Shown: positions 8,372-17,869, numbered from the stretch's first letter. The stretch is DNA of 64,000 bases from Azospirillum cavernae (GCF_003590795.1 NZ_QYUL01000003.1:124001-188000); one strand, 5' to 3'. A program made the numbers and translations. The notes: generated by a model from the sequence alone, not told the origin.

Positions 8372-9141
8372 GACGGCGCCGCGTCGTCATCGGTTGCTTG
8401 GCGGGCGGCGGGGGCCGCCCCGCCGGGCATCGGCACGATCAGGCGTCGTTTCGTCGGTTGTTGCGCCACCCGGCGCGACGACACCCCGGCGAAGATCTGT
8501 TTGGACGCCTCGATCATCGTCACCCCGGCGAAGGCCTTGCACCAGCGCCCGCCGACCTCTTCCCAAGCGGGCGCGGTCTTCAGCAGAAAGCGGGAGCGCA
8601 GGGGCGGCATGAACAGGGCGTGGCCGGTGCGTTCGGGCACGAACATGGTGTCGCGCAACACCTGCTTGAGCTGCGAGGCCGAATAGGGAAAGCCGTGGCC
8701 GAACGGCGTCCAATCGGCCCGCGCCCACAGGCCGCGCCGGTTCGGCACGACGGTCAACACCCGCCCGCCCCCGGCCAGAACCCGCCAGATTTCCCGCATC
8801 ATCGGGCGAAGCTGTTCGGTCCCTTCCAGCCCATGGACCAGCAAAACCCGGTCGATGGTGTTGTCGCCAAAGGGCAAATCCGCCTCGTCGCCCAAGGCCA
8901 CCATGCCCGGCCCCTCTGGCGGCCAGAAGGTGACGCCCTGGGTGGCGGGCATCACCGAGACGACCCGGTCGGCCTCGCCGATGAAGGGGCGGAGGTATGG
9001 CGTGGCGTAGCCGATCCCCAGCACGATCTGGCCGCGCAGGTCGGGCCAGATGCAGCGGATGCGGCGGCGGATCATCCGGCGGGCCATCTGGCCCAGCGCG
9101 GACTCGTAGAACTCCCGCAGATCGACGATATCGGTGTACAT
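8356..9141 (-). CDS. Class I SAM-dependent methyltransferase
   Basis: A 261-residue methyltransferase-like protein. The first SAM motif is [11 protein letters not shown] near residue 38, an acidic residue ends the second strand (EADRVV) and [24 protein letters not shown] resembles the post-motif helix of Methyltransf_11 proteins, though some positions are divergent. It starts at the ATG at 9141, 53 bp from the divergent gloB start, so the two likely share a promoter region. Substrate unknown. In alphaproteobacteria this family is commonly found beside gloB. Confidence 0.75.
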   Translation of the reverse strand: MYTDIVDLREFYESALGQMARRMIRRRIRCIWPDLRGQIVLGIGYATPYLRPFIGEADRVVSVMPATQGVTFWPPEGPGMVALGDEADLPFGDNTIDRVLLVHGLEGTEQLRPMMREIWRVLAGGGRVLTVVPNRRGLWARADWTPFGHGFPYSASQLKQVLRDTMFVPERTGHALFMPPLRSRFLLKTAPAWEEVGGRWCKAFAGVTMIEASKQIFAGVSSRRVAQQPTKRRLIVPMPGGAAPAARQATDDDAAPSYPRT

Positions 9142-9194
9142 GGTGCTCCAAGCGTAGCACGGTTTCGCAACGCAACAGCAGGGAGTTCGCAGTC

Positions 9195-9968
9195 GTGGAC
9201 GTCGTTCTCGTTCCGGCCTTCGCCGACAATTACCTCTATGTGCTGCGCGATCCCGCCACCGGCAAGGTCGGGCTGGTCGATCCCGGCGACGCCGCGCCGG
9301 TGATCGCCGAACTGGAGCGGCGCGGCTGGACGCCAAGCCACATCTTCCTGACCCACCATCACAACGACCACATCGGCGGGGTGGCGGCGCTGGTCGCGCG
9401 CTATGGCGCCGGGGGCGGACTCACCGTGGTCGGGGCCGGGCATGACGCCCATCGGCTGCCGCCGCTCGATCAAAAGCTGGCGGATGGCGACCGTGTGGAG
9501 TTCGGCGCCCTGTCCGCCGAGGTGATCGCCGTGCCGGGCCACACGCTGGGCCACATCGCCTATTGGTTCGCCGGGGCCGAGGCGCTGTTTTGCGGCGACA
9601 CTCTGTTCGCGCTGGGCTGCGGGCGGCTGTTTGAAGGGACGCCGGGGCAGATGTGGGCGTCGTTGCGGCGGTTGCGGGCGCTGCCGGACGCGACTCGGGT
9701 CTATTGCGCCCATGAATACACCCTGTCGAACGCCCGTTTCGCCGTGACGGTGGACCCGGACAACCACGCGCTGAGCGACCGCGCCGCCGCCGTCGCCGCC
9801 CTGCGGGCGCGTGGCGAGCCGACCATTCCGACCAGCGTCGGGCTTGAGAAGCAAACCAACCCGTTTCTGCGCGCCGACGATTCCGGGGTTGCGGCGGCGG
9901 TCGGTTTGGCCGGAGAATCGGCGGAGCGGGTCTTCGCCGAGCTGCGCGGACGCAAGGACCATTTCTAA
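9195..9968 (+). CDS. gloB: Hydroxyacylglutathione hydrolase (glyoxalase II)
   Basis: Metallo-beta-lactamase-fold enzyme that hydrolyses S-lactoylglutathione to lactate and glutathione, the second step of methylglyoxal detoxification. The binuclear metal motif THHHNDHIGG is at about 53-62, with further ligands in VPGHTLGH, FCGDTLF and CAHEYTL. The C-terminal helical domain ends in RGRKDHF, which is typical of GloB and contributes to glutathione binding. The GTG at 9195 gives 257 residues beginning DVVLVPAFADNYLYVL, the usual GloB start. The next gene, a glutathione transferase-like protein, follows after 30 bp and may be cotranscribed. Confidence 0.93.
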   Translation: MDVVLVPAFADNYLYVLRDPATGKVGLVDPGDAAPVIAELERRGWTPSHIFLTHHHNDHIGGVAALVARYGAGGGLTVVGAGHDAHRLPPLDQKLADGDRVEFGALSAEVIAVPGHTLGHIAYWFAGAEALFCGDTLFALGCGRLFEGTPGQMWASLRRLRALPDATRVYCAHEYTLSNARFAVTVDPDNHALSDRAAAVAALRARGEPTIPTSVGLEKQTNPFLRADDSGVAAAVGLAGESAERVFAELRGRKDHF

Positions 9969-9998
9969 CCCCCTGTTTGCCGGAAGGACGCCGGGTCG

Positions 9999-10607
9999 AT
10001 GATGAATTTGCGTTGGAGCGCCACCTCCCCCTATGTGCGCAAGGTGATGATGGTCGCCATCGAACGCGGGGTGGCGGAGTCGATCACCCGCCAGCCGACC
10101 GACCCCTGGTCGGCGGACACCGATCTTCCCCAGGGCAACCCGCTGGGCAAGGTTCCCGCCCTGACGCTGGAGGATGGAACCACCCTGTTCGACAGCCCGG
10201 TGATCGCCGAATATCTGGATTCGCTCGGCGCGGGTCCGTCCGTGTTCCCGGCGGCTGGGCCGGAGCGCTGGGCGGCCTTGCGGCTTCAGGCCATCGCCGA
10301 CGGAATGTGCGACGCGGCCATTCTGCGCCGTTTGGAAAACGCCCGGCCCGAGGGCGAAAAATCCGCCGCGTGGATGGAGCGCCAGCGCGTCGCCGTGTCG
10401 CGCGCCCTGGATCTGTTGGAGGCCGAGGCGGCGAGCCTGGGCGACGGCGTGACCATCGGCACGCTGGCCGTCCTGGCGACGCTGGGCTATCTGGATTTCC
10501 GCTTCGCCCATGAACCGTGGCGCGAGGGCCGCCCGGCCCTGACCGCGTGGTTCGCGCGCATGGCCGACCGCGACAGCTTCCGCCGCACCGCCCCGCCCGT
10601 CGGCTGA
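9999..10607 (+). CDS. Glutathione S-transferase family protein
   Basis: A 202-residue protein with an N-terminal thioredoxin-like domain (residues 1-75): SATSPYVRKVMM at the active-site helix, NPLGKVPAL with the cis-proline, and the glutathione-binding DSPVIAEYLD. An all-helical C-terminal domain follows. The start can be either of two adjacent ATG codons (9999 or 10002). Location directly after gloB suggests a shared glutathione-dependent detoxification unit. The specific substrate is unknown. Confidence 0.88.
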   Translation: MMNLRWSATSPYVRKVMMVAIERGVAESITRQPTDPWSADTDLPQGNPLGKVPALTLEDGTTLFDSPVIAEYLDSLGAGPSVFPAAGPERWAALRLQAIADGMCDAAILRRLENARPEGEKSAAWMERQRVAVSRALDLLEAEAASLGDGVTIGTLAVLATLGYLDFRFAHEPWREGRPALTAWFARMADRDSFRRTAPPVG

Positions 10608-10644
10608 CCCAGGCCCGTCAACGCCGCAGCTTTGCATTTCCCCT

Positions 10645-11424
10645 TTGGACGCACCCGCCATGCCGCCCGTGATTCGTCAACTCACCGCCCCGCACGCCGT
10701 CCTGTTGGAGGAGCCGCGTGCGGGCGTGCCGCAAACCAGCGAGATGATTCGCGGCGAGGTCTTTCACGTTCTGGAGGAACGCGACGGCTGGCTTCAGGTG
10801 GAAAACGGCTTTGACGGGCATGTCGGCTGGCTGCCGCCCGGCACGCCGCAGGCCGACCCGGTGTTGCCCACCCATCGGGTTCGCGCCTTGCGGGCCGATT
10901 TGCACCCGGCCCCCACCCACAAGGCCCCGCCGGTCGGCACGCTGAGTTTCGGCTCGCTGGTTCGGCTCGACGGGCGGGCGGAGAATGGTTGGGTCGGGGT
11001 GGGCGATGGGCTGTGGCTGTTCGGCAAAGGGCTGGAACCGGCGGACGCGCCGCCCGCCCGCGACCATGTCGCCACCGCCCTGCGCTTTCTGGAAACCCCC
11101 TATGTCTGGGGCGGGCGCAGCGCCTTCGGCATCGACTGCTCCGGTCTGGTGCTGACCGCCATGGCGGCGGCGGGGGTGGTGTCGCACCACAGCAGCGGGA
11201 TTCAGCGCAAGGACGACCGGCTGGGGGCCTGGATCTCCGGCGATGGCCGCGACGTCGCCTTCGCCTATGGCGACATCGTGTTTTTCCCCGGCCATGTCGG
11301 GTTGATGCTGGACGAGGCGCATCTGCTGCACGCCACCGTCTTCACCATGTCGGTGGTGGTGGAGCCGCTGGCCGACGTGGTCGCCCGCGCCGAAACCATC
11401 AACGGGGTTCGGCGTCCGGGTTGA
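10645..11424 (+). CDS. NlpC/P60-family cysteine peptidase with SH3-like domains
   Basis: Probable cell-wall endopeptidase of 259 residues. Two bacterial SH3-like segments occupy about residues 15-125, and the NlpC/P60 domain takes the rest. The catalytic cysteine is in GIDCSGLVL (near 165), the histidine in PGHVGLML (near 216) and the third polar residue in LLHATVF. No signal peptide is visible, as is common in this alphaproteobacterial subfamily. The start is uncertain: TTG 10645 or ATG 10660, neither with a clear ribosome site. It ends at one of the long G/C palindromic repeats. Confidence 0.85.
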   Translation: MDAPAMPPVIRQLTAPHAVLLEEPRAGVPQTSEMIRGEVFHVLEERDGWLQVENGFDGHVGWLPPGTPQADPVLPTHRVRALRADLHPAPTHKAPPVGTLSFGSLVRLDGRAENGWVGVGDGLWLFGKGLEPADAPPARDHVATALRFLETPYVWGGRSAFGIDCSGLVLTAMAAAGVVSHHSSGIQRKDDRLGAWISGDGRDVAFAYGDIVFFPGHVGLMLDEAHLLHATVFTMSVVVEPLADVVARAETINGVRRPG

Positions 11425-11429
11425 ACGGG

Positions 11430-11577
11430 GAGGGGGTAAGGTTGCGTTTGCCCCCTCCCCAGCCCTCCCCCGCGTTGCGGGAGAGGGAGTCTTGATCCTT
11501 GTCGGCGTATAGCGGAGTTCCCTCTCCCGCTGGCAAGCGGGGGAGGGTTAGGGAGGGGGCAAACGCGACCTTCCCCC
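11430..11577. repeat. G/C-rich palindromic repeat, copy 1
   Basis: A long imperfect inverted repeat lies between two convergent genes. The left half reads out through TTTGCCCCCTCCCCAGCCCT and CCCGCGTTGCGGGAGAGGGA. The right half (to about 11572) is its near-complement and ends GGGAGGGGGCAAACGCGACC. Each half also contains its own small hairpin (CCCGC/GCGGG). Related copies lie at 17641-17766, 32585-32740 and 58732-58848. Its position between two stop codons would let it act as a bidirectional terminator, but there is no T-run. Confidence 0.85.
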
Positions 11578-13416
11578 TCACCCCCGACCGACCCGGCGGC
11601 CGCGCCGGGTGGTGTCGCTGTCGTTGATGACGGCGTCCTGGTGCATCTCGCGCAGGGTGACGGCGCCGTTCTTCCGCTCCAGGATCAGTTTGCGGGTGTG
11701 GTGGGCGGCCAACCCGCCATGGTTGCTGATGGTGAGCACGGTGGCGTGCGGGAATTTCCGGCTGAGCATGGCGAGCAACTCCTCCTCGCTGTCGATGTCC
11801 AGCGAATCGGTGGCGTCTTCCAGGAAAATCCAGTCGGGGCGGCGGATCAGCAGGCGGGCGAAGCTCAAGCGCTGGCGTTCCGGCACCGACAGGCTTTCGT
11901 CCCACTCCTCCATCCGGTCGAGCTGGTCGGCCAGATGGGGCAGGCCGACGTCGCGCAGAGCCTCGCGCGCCACGTCGTCGTCGGCGGGGTTGGCGGTTCC
12001 CGGATAGGCCAGCACGGCGCGCAGCGTCTCGTGCGGCAGATAGGGCCGTTCGGGGATGAAAAACACGCGGGTGTGGCTGGGCAACATGATGTGGCCGCTG
12101 CCCCAGGGCCATGCCCCGGCCACCGCGCGGAACAGGCGCACCGTCGCCGCCGCGTCGCCGACGATCAGCACCCGGTCGCCCTGGTGGATCTCCAGATCGA
12201 AGCGGTGGACCAAAGGCTTGCCGTTGGGGTCGTGGATGCTGACCCCGTCGCAGATCAGATTGTGATGCTCTTCGGAACGGTCCACCGTGATGTGGTTTTC
12301 CGCGACGCCGCAGACGTCGCGGTCCAGCCGCTCCAACGCCTCATGCAGATTCAGCACGCGTTCGACCGAGGCGCGCCATTCGGCGGCGCGGGCCAGATTG
12401 TCGATGGGCCAGGACAGCGCCCCGACGGTCTGCTGGAACGCCTGCGAGGTCTGCATCAGCACGCCCAGCGAAATGGTTCCGGCGATGTAGCGCGGGGCGG
12501 CGACCAGAATGGGGAAGGCCGCCGACAGCACCGAATAGGTGGCGCTGAACAGCATCATGTTGCCCAACGCGCGGGTCTGCCCGTGCCAGCCCGCCGCCAC
12601 CTCGGCGAACAGGCCGGTCAGGCTTTTCCGTTCGGCGGTTTCGCCATGCAGCAGGGCGATCGCCTGCCCGTTTTCGCGCACCCGCGCCAGACCGAAACGG
12701 AAATCCGCCTCGAAATGCTGGCGCTGGTTGACGGCGCGGACCAGCGGTTGCCCGACCAGCAGCGCGATGGTGGTGCCCATGGCGGCGTAAAGCAGGGCGA
12801 TGAACAGCAGATGGCCGGGAATCGTCAGCTCGGTGTCCAGCAGCGTGACGCTGATGCGGCCCGACAACATCCACAGGATGTTGGTGAAGCTGATGAGCAG
12901 CATCGCGCAATAGGTCAGGGAATGGCCAAGATCAATGGCCATCTCCGCCGTGATCCGCACATCCTCGGCGATGCGCCCATCGGGGTTGTCGTGGTCGCCG
13001 GGCAGAAAGGCGATCTGGTGGTGCCGCCCCCGCCGCAGCCAATCCTCCAACAGCTTGCTGGTCAGCCATTGCCGCCAGCCCAGTTGCAGCCGCCGTTTGA
13101 CCAGCAGATGCAGCATGGCGTTGACGATGTTGTAGCCGATGATGACGACCACCGCGCCGATCATCGTGTAAAAACGCTCCATGGACCGCTGTTCCAGCGC
13201 GTCGAAGAGCTGCTCGCTCCAGATGTTGATGAGCACCGGGACGACGACCTGACCGACGGTCAGCACGATCAACGTCACCGTCAGCAGCCACACCGTGACG
13301 CGCCGCTCGCCGGTCCAATAGCCGCCGGCGAAATCAACGAAGCGGCGGGTGAAGCTGCGGGCGCTGCGCCCGGCGTCGTTGGTCGGGGCGCCGGGCGGGG
13401 TGGTCATGCTGTCCAT
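11578..13416 (-). CDS. SbmA/BacA-type ABC transporter, membrane domain fused to a degenerate ATPase domain
   Basis: A 612-residue protein of the YddA/BclA type: an SbmA/BacA-like membrane domain (about residues 35-340, with GYWTGERRVTVWLL and NIWSEQLFDALE near the start) and a C-terminal ATP-binding-cassette domain. Family members import peptides or vitamin B12-like compounds or handle long acyl chains. The ATPase part is clearly recognisable yet altered at key sites. Walker A is VGDAAATVRLFRAVAG, with no GKS/T; the Q-loop reads FIPERPYLP (Q to E); the signature is LSVPERQR; Walker B ends in FLEDATDSLD (DE swapped to ED). The H-loop His (SNHGG) remains. The frame is intact, so this looks like a maintained protein without normal ATP hydrolysis. 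Confidence 0.85.
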   Translation of the reverse strand: MDSMTTPPGAPTNDAGRSARSFTRRFVDFAGGYWTGERRVTVWLLTVTLIVLTVGQVVVPVLINIWSEQLFDALEQRSMERFYTMIGAVVVIIGYNIVNAMLHLLVKRRLQLGWRQWLTSKLLEDWLRRGRHHQIAFLPGDHDNPDGRIAEDVRITAEMAIDLGHSLTYCAMLLISFTNILWMLSGRISVTLLDTELTIPGHLLFIALLYAAMGTTIALLVGQPLVRAVNQRQHFEADFRFGLARVRENGQAIALLHGETAERKSLTGLFAEVAAGWHGQTRALGNMMLFSATYSVLSAAFPILVAAPRYIAGTISLGVLMQTSQAFQQTVGALSWPIDNLARAAEWRASVERVLNLHEALERLDRDVCGVAENHITVDRSEEHHNLICDGVSIHDPNGKPLVHRFDLEIHQGDRVLIVGDAAATVRLFRAVAGAWPWGSGHIMLPSHTRVFFIPERPYLPHETLRAVLAYPGTANPADDDVAREALRDVGLPHLADQLDRMEEWDESLSVPERQRLSFARLLIRRPDWIFLEDATDSLDIDSEEELLAMLSRKFPHATVLTISNHGGLAAHHTRKLILERKNGAVTLREMHQDAVINDSDTTRRGRRVGRG

Positions 13417-13506
13417 GTCGGGGTCCGGGCTGTGTCTGCGATCCTCCGTATGACAAACGAATAGGACGGCGCTGGTCGAAAGTACAGGGTGGCGGCAAGC
13501 AAAACG

Positions 13507-14847
13507 TCACAGGCTCCCGCTTTTCGCCACCGCGCTGAGGAAGCGGTAGCTGTCCTTGGGGGTGCGGGTTTGCGTGTCGTAATCGACGCGGACAACGCCA
13601 AAACGCTTGGCCAAGCCATAGGCCCATTCGAAATTGTCGAGCAGGCTCCAGCACAGATAGCCTTTCACGTCGCAACCCTCGGCCACGGCCTGGGCGACCG
13701 ATTCCAGATGCTCTCGGAAATACAGCACCCGCTCGGCATCGTGGATCTGCCCGTCTTCGGACAGCACATCGTCATAGGCGCAGCCGTTTTCGGCGATGAA
13801 GACGGCGGGGTTTCCGTAGTCGGTCCGCAATTCGCTGAGCAGATCATACAGCCCCTCAGGCTGGACCGGCCACGCCATGCCGGTCCAACGGCGGCATTGC
13901 GCCTCCCCCCACCAGACGTCGAAGGGGTGGCCCTCCTCATGCTTCATCGTCATGCGGGAGTAGTAGTTGATGCCCAGCAGGTCGATGGGGTAGCGGATCG
14001 CCTCCAGGTCGCCGGGCTGGACGAAGCTGTCCATCTTCTCGGCCAGCAGCGCTGGGATTTCGCCGCGCAGCACGCCGTCCAGCGTCACCCGGTTCCACAC
14101 CGCGTCCCAACGGGCGGCGGCGGCGACGTCCTCCGGCTTGGCGCTGTCGGGAACGCTGGGTTGCAGGTTCAAGACGGTGCCGAGCGTCAGGCCGGAATGC
14201 TCCGCCGCGATGGCGCGCAGGGCGGCGCCCTGGGCCAGATTCTGGTGATGCAGCGCCCGCAGGATGCCCTGTTCGCCCAGCTTGTGGCCCGGCGCGTGCT
14301 CGCCCACGCCATAGCCGAAGATGGCGACGACGTTCGGCTCGTTCAGCATCATCCATTCCTTGACCCGGTCGGCCAAGCGGGCGGCGACGATTCGGGCGTA
14401 GTCGGCGAATGGCCCGATGATGTCGCGCCCCTGCCAACCGCCGCCCTGCGGCCCGGCGGCGTCCTCCAACGGCTGCGGCAGGTCCCAATGATAGAGGCAG
14501 GCCATCGGGGTGATCCCGGCCTCCAGCAGCCCATCGACCAGCCGGTCGTAGAAATCCAGCCCGCGAGTCTCCACCGCCCCGGTTCCCGTTGGCAGCACGC
14601 GCGGCCAAGCGATGGAAAAGCGGTAGCTGTCGAAGCCCGCCGCCTTCAGCAGGGCGATGTCCTCGGGAAAGCGGTGGTAATGGTCGCAGGCGGTGGCGGC
14701 GTTGGTGCCGTCCTGGATGCGGCCTTGGGCGGCGAAGCGGTCCCACACGCAAGACCCGCGCCCATCCACGTCCAGCGCCCCTTCGATCTGGTAGGACGAG
14801 GTCGAGGCGCCCCAACGGAATCCGGGCGGAAAGGTGAATGACGTCAT
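13507..14847 (-). CDS. GH1 beta-glucosidase
   Basis: Retaining beta-glycosidase of 446 residues, the usual size for bacterial GH1. The start MTSFTFPPGFRWGASTSSYQ and IEGA are the N-terminal family signature. The acid/base glutamate is in MLNEPN (near 169) and the nucleophile in IAENGCAYDD (near 351). No signal peptide, so it works on imported glycosides in the cytoplasm. It is divergent from a GH4 glycosidase across 226 bp, which suggests joint regulation for use of a disaccharide or glucoside. The exact sugar is unknown. Confidence 0.92.
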   Translation of the reverse strand: MTSFTFPPGFRWGASTSSYQIEGALDVDGRGSCVWDRFAAQGRIQDGTNAATACDHYHRFPEDIALLKAAGFDSYRFSIAWPRVLPTGTGAVETRGLDFYDRLVDGLLEAGITPMACLYHWDLPQPLEDAAGPQGGGWQGRDIIGPFADYARIVAARLADRVKEWMMLNEPNVVAIFGYGVGEHAPGHKLGEQGILRALHHQNLAQGAALRAIAAEHSGLTLGTVLNLQPSVPDSAKPEDVAAAARWDAVWNRVTLDGVLRGEIPALLAEKMDSFVQPGDLEAIRYPIDLLGINYYSRMTMKHEEGHPFDVWWGEAQCRRWTGMAWPVQPEGLYDLLSELRTDYGNPAVFIAENGCAYDDVLSEDGQIHDAERVLYFREHLESVAQAVAEGCDVKGYLCWSLLDNFEWAYGLAKRFGVVRVDYDTQTRTPKDSYRFLSAVAKSGSL

Positions 14848-15073
14848 GGCGTTGTCCTCCCACGGACGGTTTTGTCTTTGCGACCAGCATGCCCCAAGCC
14901 GGGCGGCGGCGCCATAGGTGGCGCGCGCCGTGCGACGTGGTGGCGCAGGGCGAAAGGTCGCGCCCAGTTGGGGCTGGTCGCCTCTGGGCAGGCCTGTCCA
15001 AAGGGCGTAGGCTTTGTGGAAAAGCATAAGGGCCGCCCACGCGCAAGGCGCCCCCGACATGGAAGGAATCCCC

Positions 15074-16357
15074 ATGGCCAACACCACCAAGATCGTCTTC
15101 ATCGGCGCGGGCAGCGCCGCCTTTGGTCTCAGCCTGTTTCAGGACCTGTTTTCAACCAGCGAGTTGGCGGGCAGCACGCTGACGCTGGTGGACACCAACC
15201 CCGACGCGCTCGACCGCATGGCGGCGTTGGCGGAGGTGCTGAACCGGCAGGGCGACGCCCGCATCACCATCGAGAAAACCACCGACCGCAAGGCGGCGCT
15301 GGTCGGCGCGGGCTTCGTGCTGTGCGCCATCGCGATTGACCGCAACCGGCTGTGGAAGCTGGATTTCTCGGTGCCGAAAAAGCACGGCATCCGCCACACG
15401 CTGGGCGAGAATGGCGGGCCGGGCGGGCTGTTCTTCACCCTGCGCACCCTGCCGTTGATCGTGGACATCGTCCGCGACGTCGAGGCGATCTGTCCCGACG
15501 CCCTGTTCATCAATCTGTCCAACCCGGAAAGCCGCATCGTGCTGGGCCTGTCGCGCTGCACGTCGGTGCGCACGCTGGGTCTGTGCCACGGGATCTTTCT
15601 GGCCCGCTGGTTCGTCTGCCAGATTTTGGGCATGGCGGAAAAGGAGGTGGACGTGTGGGGGGCGGGCCTCAACCATTTCCAATGGCTGACGGCGATCCGC
15701 GAACGCTCAACCGGGCGCGACCTCTACCCGCTGTTGCGCGAGCGGGAGAAAACCCACGATCCGGCCTTCACCCCGCTGACCCGACGGATGTTCCACGCCT
15801 TCGGCCTGTGGGTGACGTGCAGCGACGACCATATGGGCGAGTATCTGCCCTATGGCTGGGAGGGCGGCGAACATGGCTTTGATTTCGAGAATGACGAGCG
15901 GGGCCGCGTCATCCTGAAGGATCTGATGGAGGGGGTGATTGACGGCAGCAAGGCGATCCCCGACGATTGGACCAAGCCAAGCTGGGGCGAACGCGCCGTC
16001 GCGGTGATCGCCGGGATGCTGCACAATCAAAAGCGCTTCATCGAATCCGGCATCGTCGTCAATCGCGGCGTCATTCCCGGTCTGCCCGACGAATTGGCGG
16101 TCGAGGTGCCCTTGATCGCCGACGCGGCGGGGGTGCATCCGGTGTCGCTGGGCCGCCTGCCCGATCCCATCATCAAGCTGCTGTCGGTTCAGGCCGGGGT
16201 GCAGCAATTGTCGGTGGAAGCGGCGTTGCATGGATCGAAGGAACTGGCCCTGCAAGCCCTGCTGATCGACCCGGTCATCACGTCGAGCACCGCCGCCGTC
16301 GCCATTCTGGACGAGCTGTGGGAGGCCAACAAACCCTACATCCGGTCCTGCCTGTAA
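15074..16357 (+). CDS. GH4-family glycosidase (alpha-glucosidase/alpha-galactosidase type)
   Basis: GH4 enzymes use NAD and a divalent metal to cleave glycosides by an oxidation-elimination mechanism. This 427-residue protein has the N-terminal dinucleotide-binding loop IGAGSAAFG, the metal/substrate region around NPESR and LCHGIF (the Cys-His pair, near 171), and GLNHFQW. The ATG at 15074 follows GGAAGGAA at good spacing, which rules out the upstream starts. It is cytoplasmic and divergently transcribed from the GH1 gene. An MFS gene converges on its 3' end (10 bp gap). Substrate stereochemistry cannot be read from sequence in this family. Confidence 0.88.
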   Translation: MANTTKIVFIGAGSAAFGLSLFQDLFSTSELAGSTLTLVDTNPDALDRMAALAEVLNRQGDARITIEKTTDRKAALVGAGFVLCAIAIDRNRLWKLDFSVPKKHGIRHTLGENGGPGGLFFTLRTLPLIVDIVRDVEAICPDALFINLSNPESRIVLGLSRCTSVRTLGLCHGIFLARWFVCQILGMAEKEVDVWGAGLNHFQWLTAIRERSTGRDLYPLLREREKTHDPAFTPLTRRMFHAFGLWVTCSDDHMGEYLPYGWEGGEHGFDFENDERGRVILKDLMEGVIDGSKAIPDDWTKPSWGERAVAVIAGMLHNQKRFIESGIVVNRGVIPGLPDELAVEVPLIADAAGVHPVSLGRLPDPIIKLLSVQAGVQQLSVEAALHGSKELALQALLIDPVITSSTAAVAILDELWEANKPYIRSCL

Positions 16358-16367
16358 CGGCGGCCCG

Positions 16368-17510
16368 TCAACGCCGGATCAAACGGACCGAGACGAAGCC
16401 CAAGGCGGCGGTCAGCGCCGCGACGCCCAGAAGCAGCGGCGGAAAGCCGGTGTGGTCGGCCAAGGCGCCGTACAGCACCGGCCCGACGCCTTGGCCCAGA
16501 AAGAAGGAGGAGGCGAACAGCGCCAACGCCGAACCGCGCGCGGTCGGGGCCAGTTCCGTCGCCTGGGTCTGCATGGTGTTGTGCAGCATGTAAAAGCCGA
16601 AGCCCGCCAGCAAAAACGCGCCGCTGACCACCGGCCAGGGAACCGGGAAGGACGCGACCAGATAGGCGACGCCGCAGCACAGCCCGCCGCCTTTCATCAT
16701 GCCCCATTGGCCCAGGCCGTGGATCAGGCGGCGGACCACGGCGCTGTACACCACCCCGCCGATGGCGAAGGCGGCGATGGTCATCCCGGCCTCGAACGCG
16801 CCGGACGCGCCATGGGCCATCAGGATCGGGGCGACGAAGGGGAAGATCCCGAAAATCAGCAGCCCTTCCGCCGCGACGGTGGCGAAGACGAACAGGGAGG
16901 CCGGGTTGGTCAGCACCGTGGCGTAACGCTGTTGCGCGTCGGCGACCGACAGGGGGGATCGTTTTTCGACCTCGTTGCGCAGGCCGATGACCGTGGCGGC
17001 GCAGATCAGCGCGGTCAGACCGGCGGACAGCCCGAAAACCACCCGCCACCCGGCCCATTCCGCCAAGGCTCCCGACACCACCGACCCCGACATCTGGCCC
17101 AGAATCACAGCCAGCAGAAAGCGGCTGATGGCGACCTGCCGGTCTTCATACGCCACCCGGTCGCCGATCAAGGCCATGGAGGCCGGAATGATGCCGCCCG
17201 CGAAGGCGCCCGCCAGAATCCGCCCGGCCATCACCGTGCCATAGCTGGGGGCGATGGCCGACAGGGCCAAACCGATGGACAGGATGACCAACGCCAACCG
17301 GACCAGCCGCGATTTGCCGATGGCGTCGCCGACCGGCCCCAGGACGATTTGCATCAGCGCGTAGGGCAGCGTGTAGGCCGAGGCCAACAAGGCGGCCTGC
17401 CGCACCGACACGTCGAGATCGGCGGCGATGATGGTCAGCATCGGATCGGTGGTGCGCAACGAAAAGGCGCTGGCGAACCCGGCGAGGCCAAGCAAAAGGA
17501 TCAAACGCAT
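16368..17510 (-). CDS. Major facilitator superfamily transporter
   Basis: Twelve-span MFS protein of 380 residues. The first half has FSLRTTDPMLTIIA after helix 1 and the loop 2-3 motif LGPVGDAIGKSRLVR, a good match to the G-x-x-x-D-R-x-G-R type signature. Helix 4 contains GRILAGAFAGGIIPAS, as in drug or metabolite exporters of the AraJ/CynX-like groups. I chose the ATG at 17510 since the upstream TTG would add an unlikely polar leader. Substrate unknown; the neighbouring glycosidases do not prove a sugar role because the gene is on the opposite strand to GH4. Confidence 0.85.
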   Translation of the reverse strand: MRLILLLGLAGFASAFSLRTTDPMLTIIAADLDVSVRQAALLASAYTLPYALMQIVLGPVGDAIGKSRLVRLALVILSIGLALSAIAPSYGTVMAGRILAGAFAGGIIPASMALIGDRVAYEDRQVAISRFLLAVILGQMSGSVVSGALAEWAGWRVVFGLSAGLTALICAATVIGLRNEVEKRSPLSVADAQQRYATVLTNPASLFVFATVAAEGLLIFGIFPFVAPILMAHGASGAFEAGMTIAAFAIGGVVYSAVVRRLIHGLGQWGMMKGGGLCCGVAYLVASFPVPWPVVSGAFLLAGFGFYMLHNTMQTQATELAPTARGSALALFASSFFLGQGVGPVLYGALADHTGFPPLLLGVAALTAALGFVSVRLIRR

Positions 17511-17869
17511 GGGAGGGGGCGGCTCGCGACGAGGACGGTTCAGGGACTGAAGTGTAACCAGCAATCCCCGCCCGGTGGCGCCCGGCGTGGCGCGGGGCAG
17601 TCATGCGCGGGGGTGGCGCCGCCTGCCGGTGGATGAGCGTCGCTCCGTTTCCCCCTCCCTAACCCTCCCCCGCTTCGCGGGAGAGGGAACTCCGCCGAAC
17701 GCCAACGGCGCTCCATGCTCCCTCTCCCGCAACGCGGGGGAGGGTTGGGGAGGGGGCAAAGCGCTCCCCCCTTGAACGCCCCCTGTCGGCGCGCGACCGC
17801 CGAATGGCTTGCAATCGCCAGACCCTCCCCAGCATTATCCGCGCGACGTCATGAGGAATCGGTGCGCGC
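17511..17869. other. 359-bp divergent intergenic region between the MFS and glycosyltransferase genes
   Basis: Most of it is the palindromic repeat (17641-17766). The part next to the glycosyltransferase has a candidate promoter, TTGCAA (17809-17814), an 18-base spacer and CATTAT (17833-17838), then GAGGA at 17853. I see nothing convincing on the MFS side. Confidence 0.4.
17641..17766. repeat. G/C-rich palindromic repeat, copy 2
   Basis: Same design as copy 1: left half CCCCCTCCCTAACCCTCCCC then CGCTTCGCGGGAGAGGGA. The right half CCCTCTCCCGCAACGCGGGG continues into AGGGTTGGGGAGGGGGCAAA. Halves are separated by about 25 bases of unrelated sequence. Unlike copies 1 and 4 it lies between the 5' ends of divergent genes, so termination is not its only possible role. 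Confidence 0.85.
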
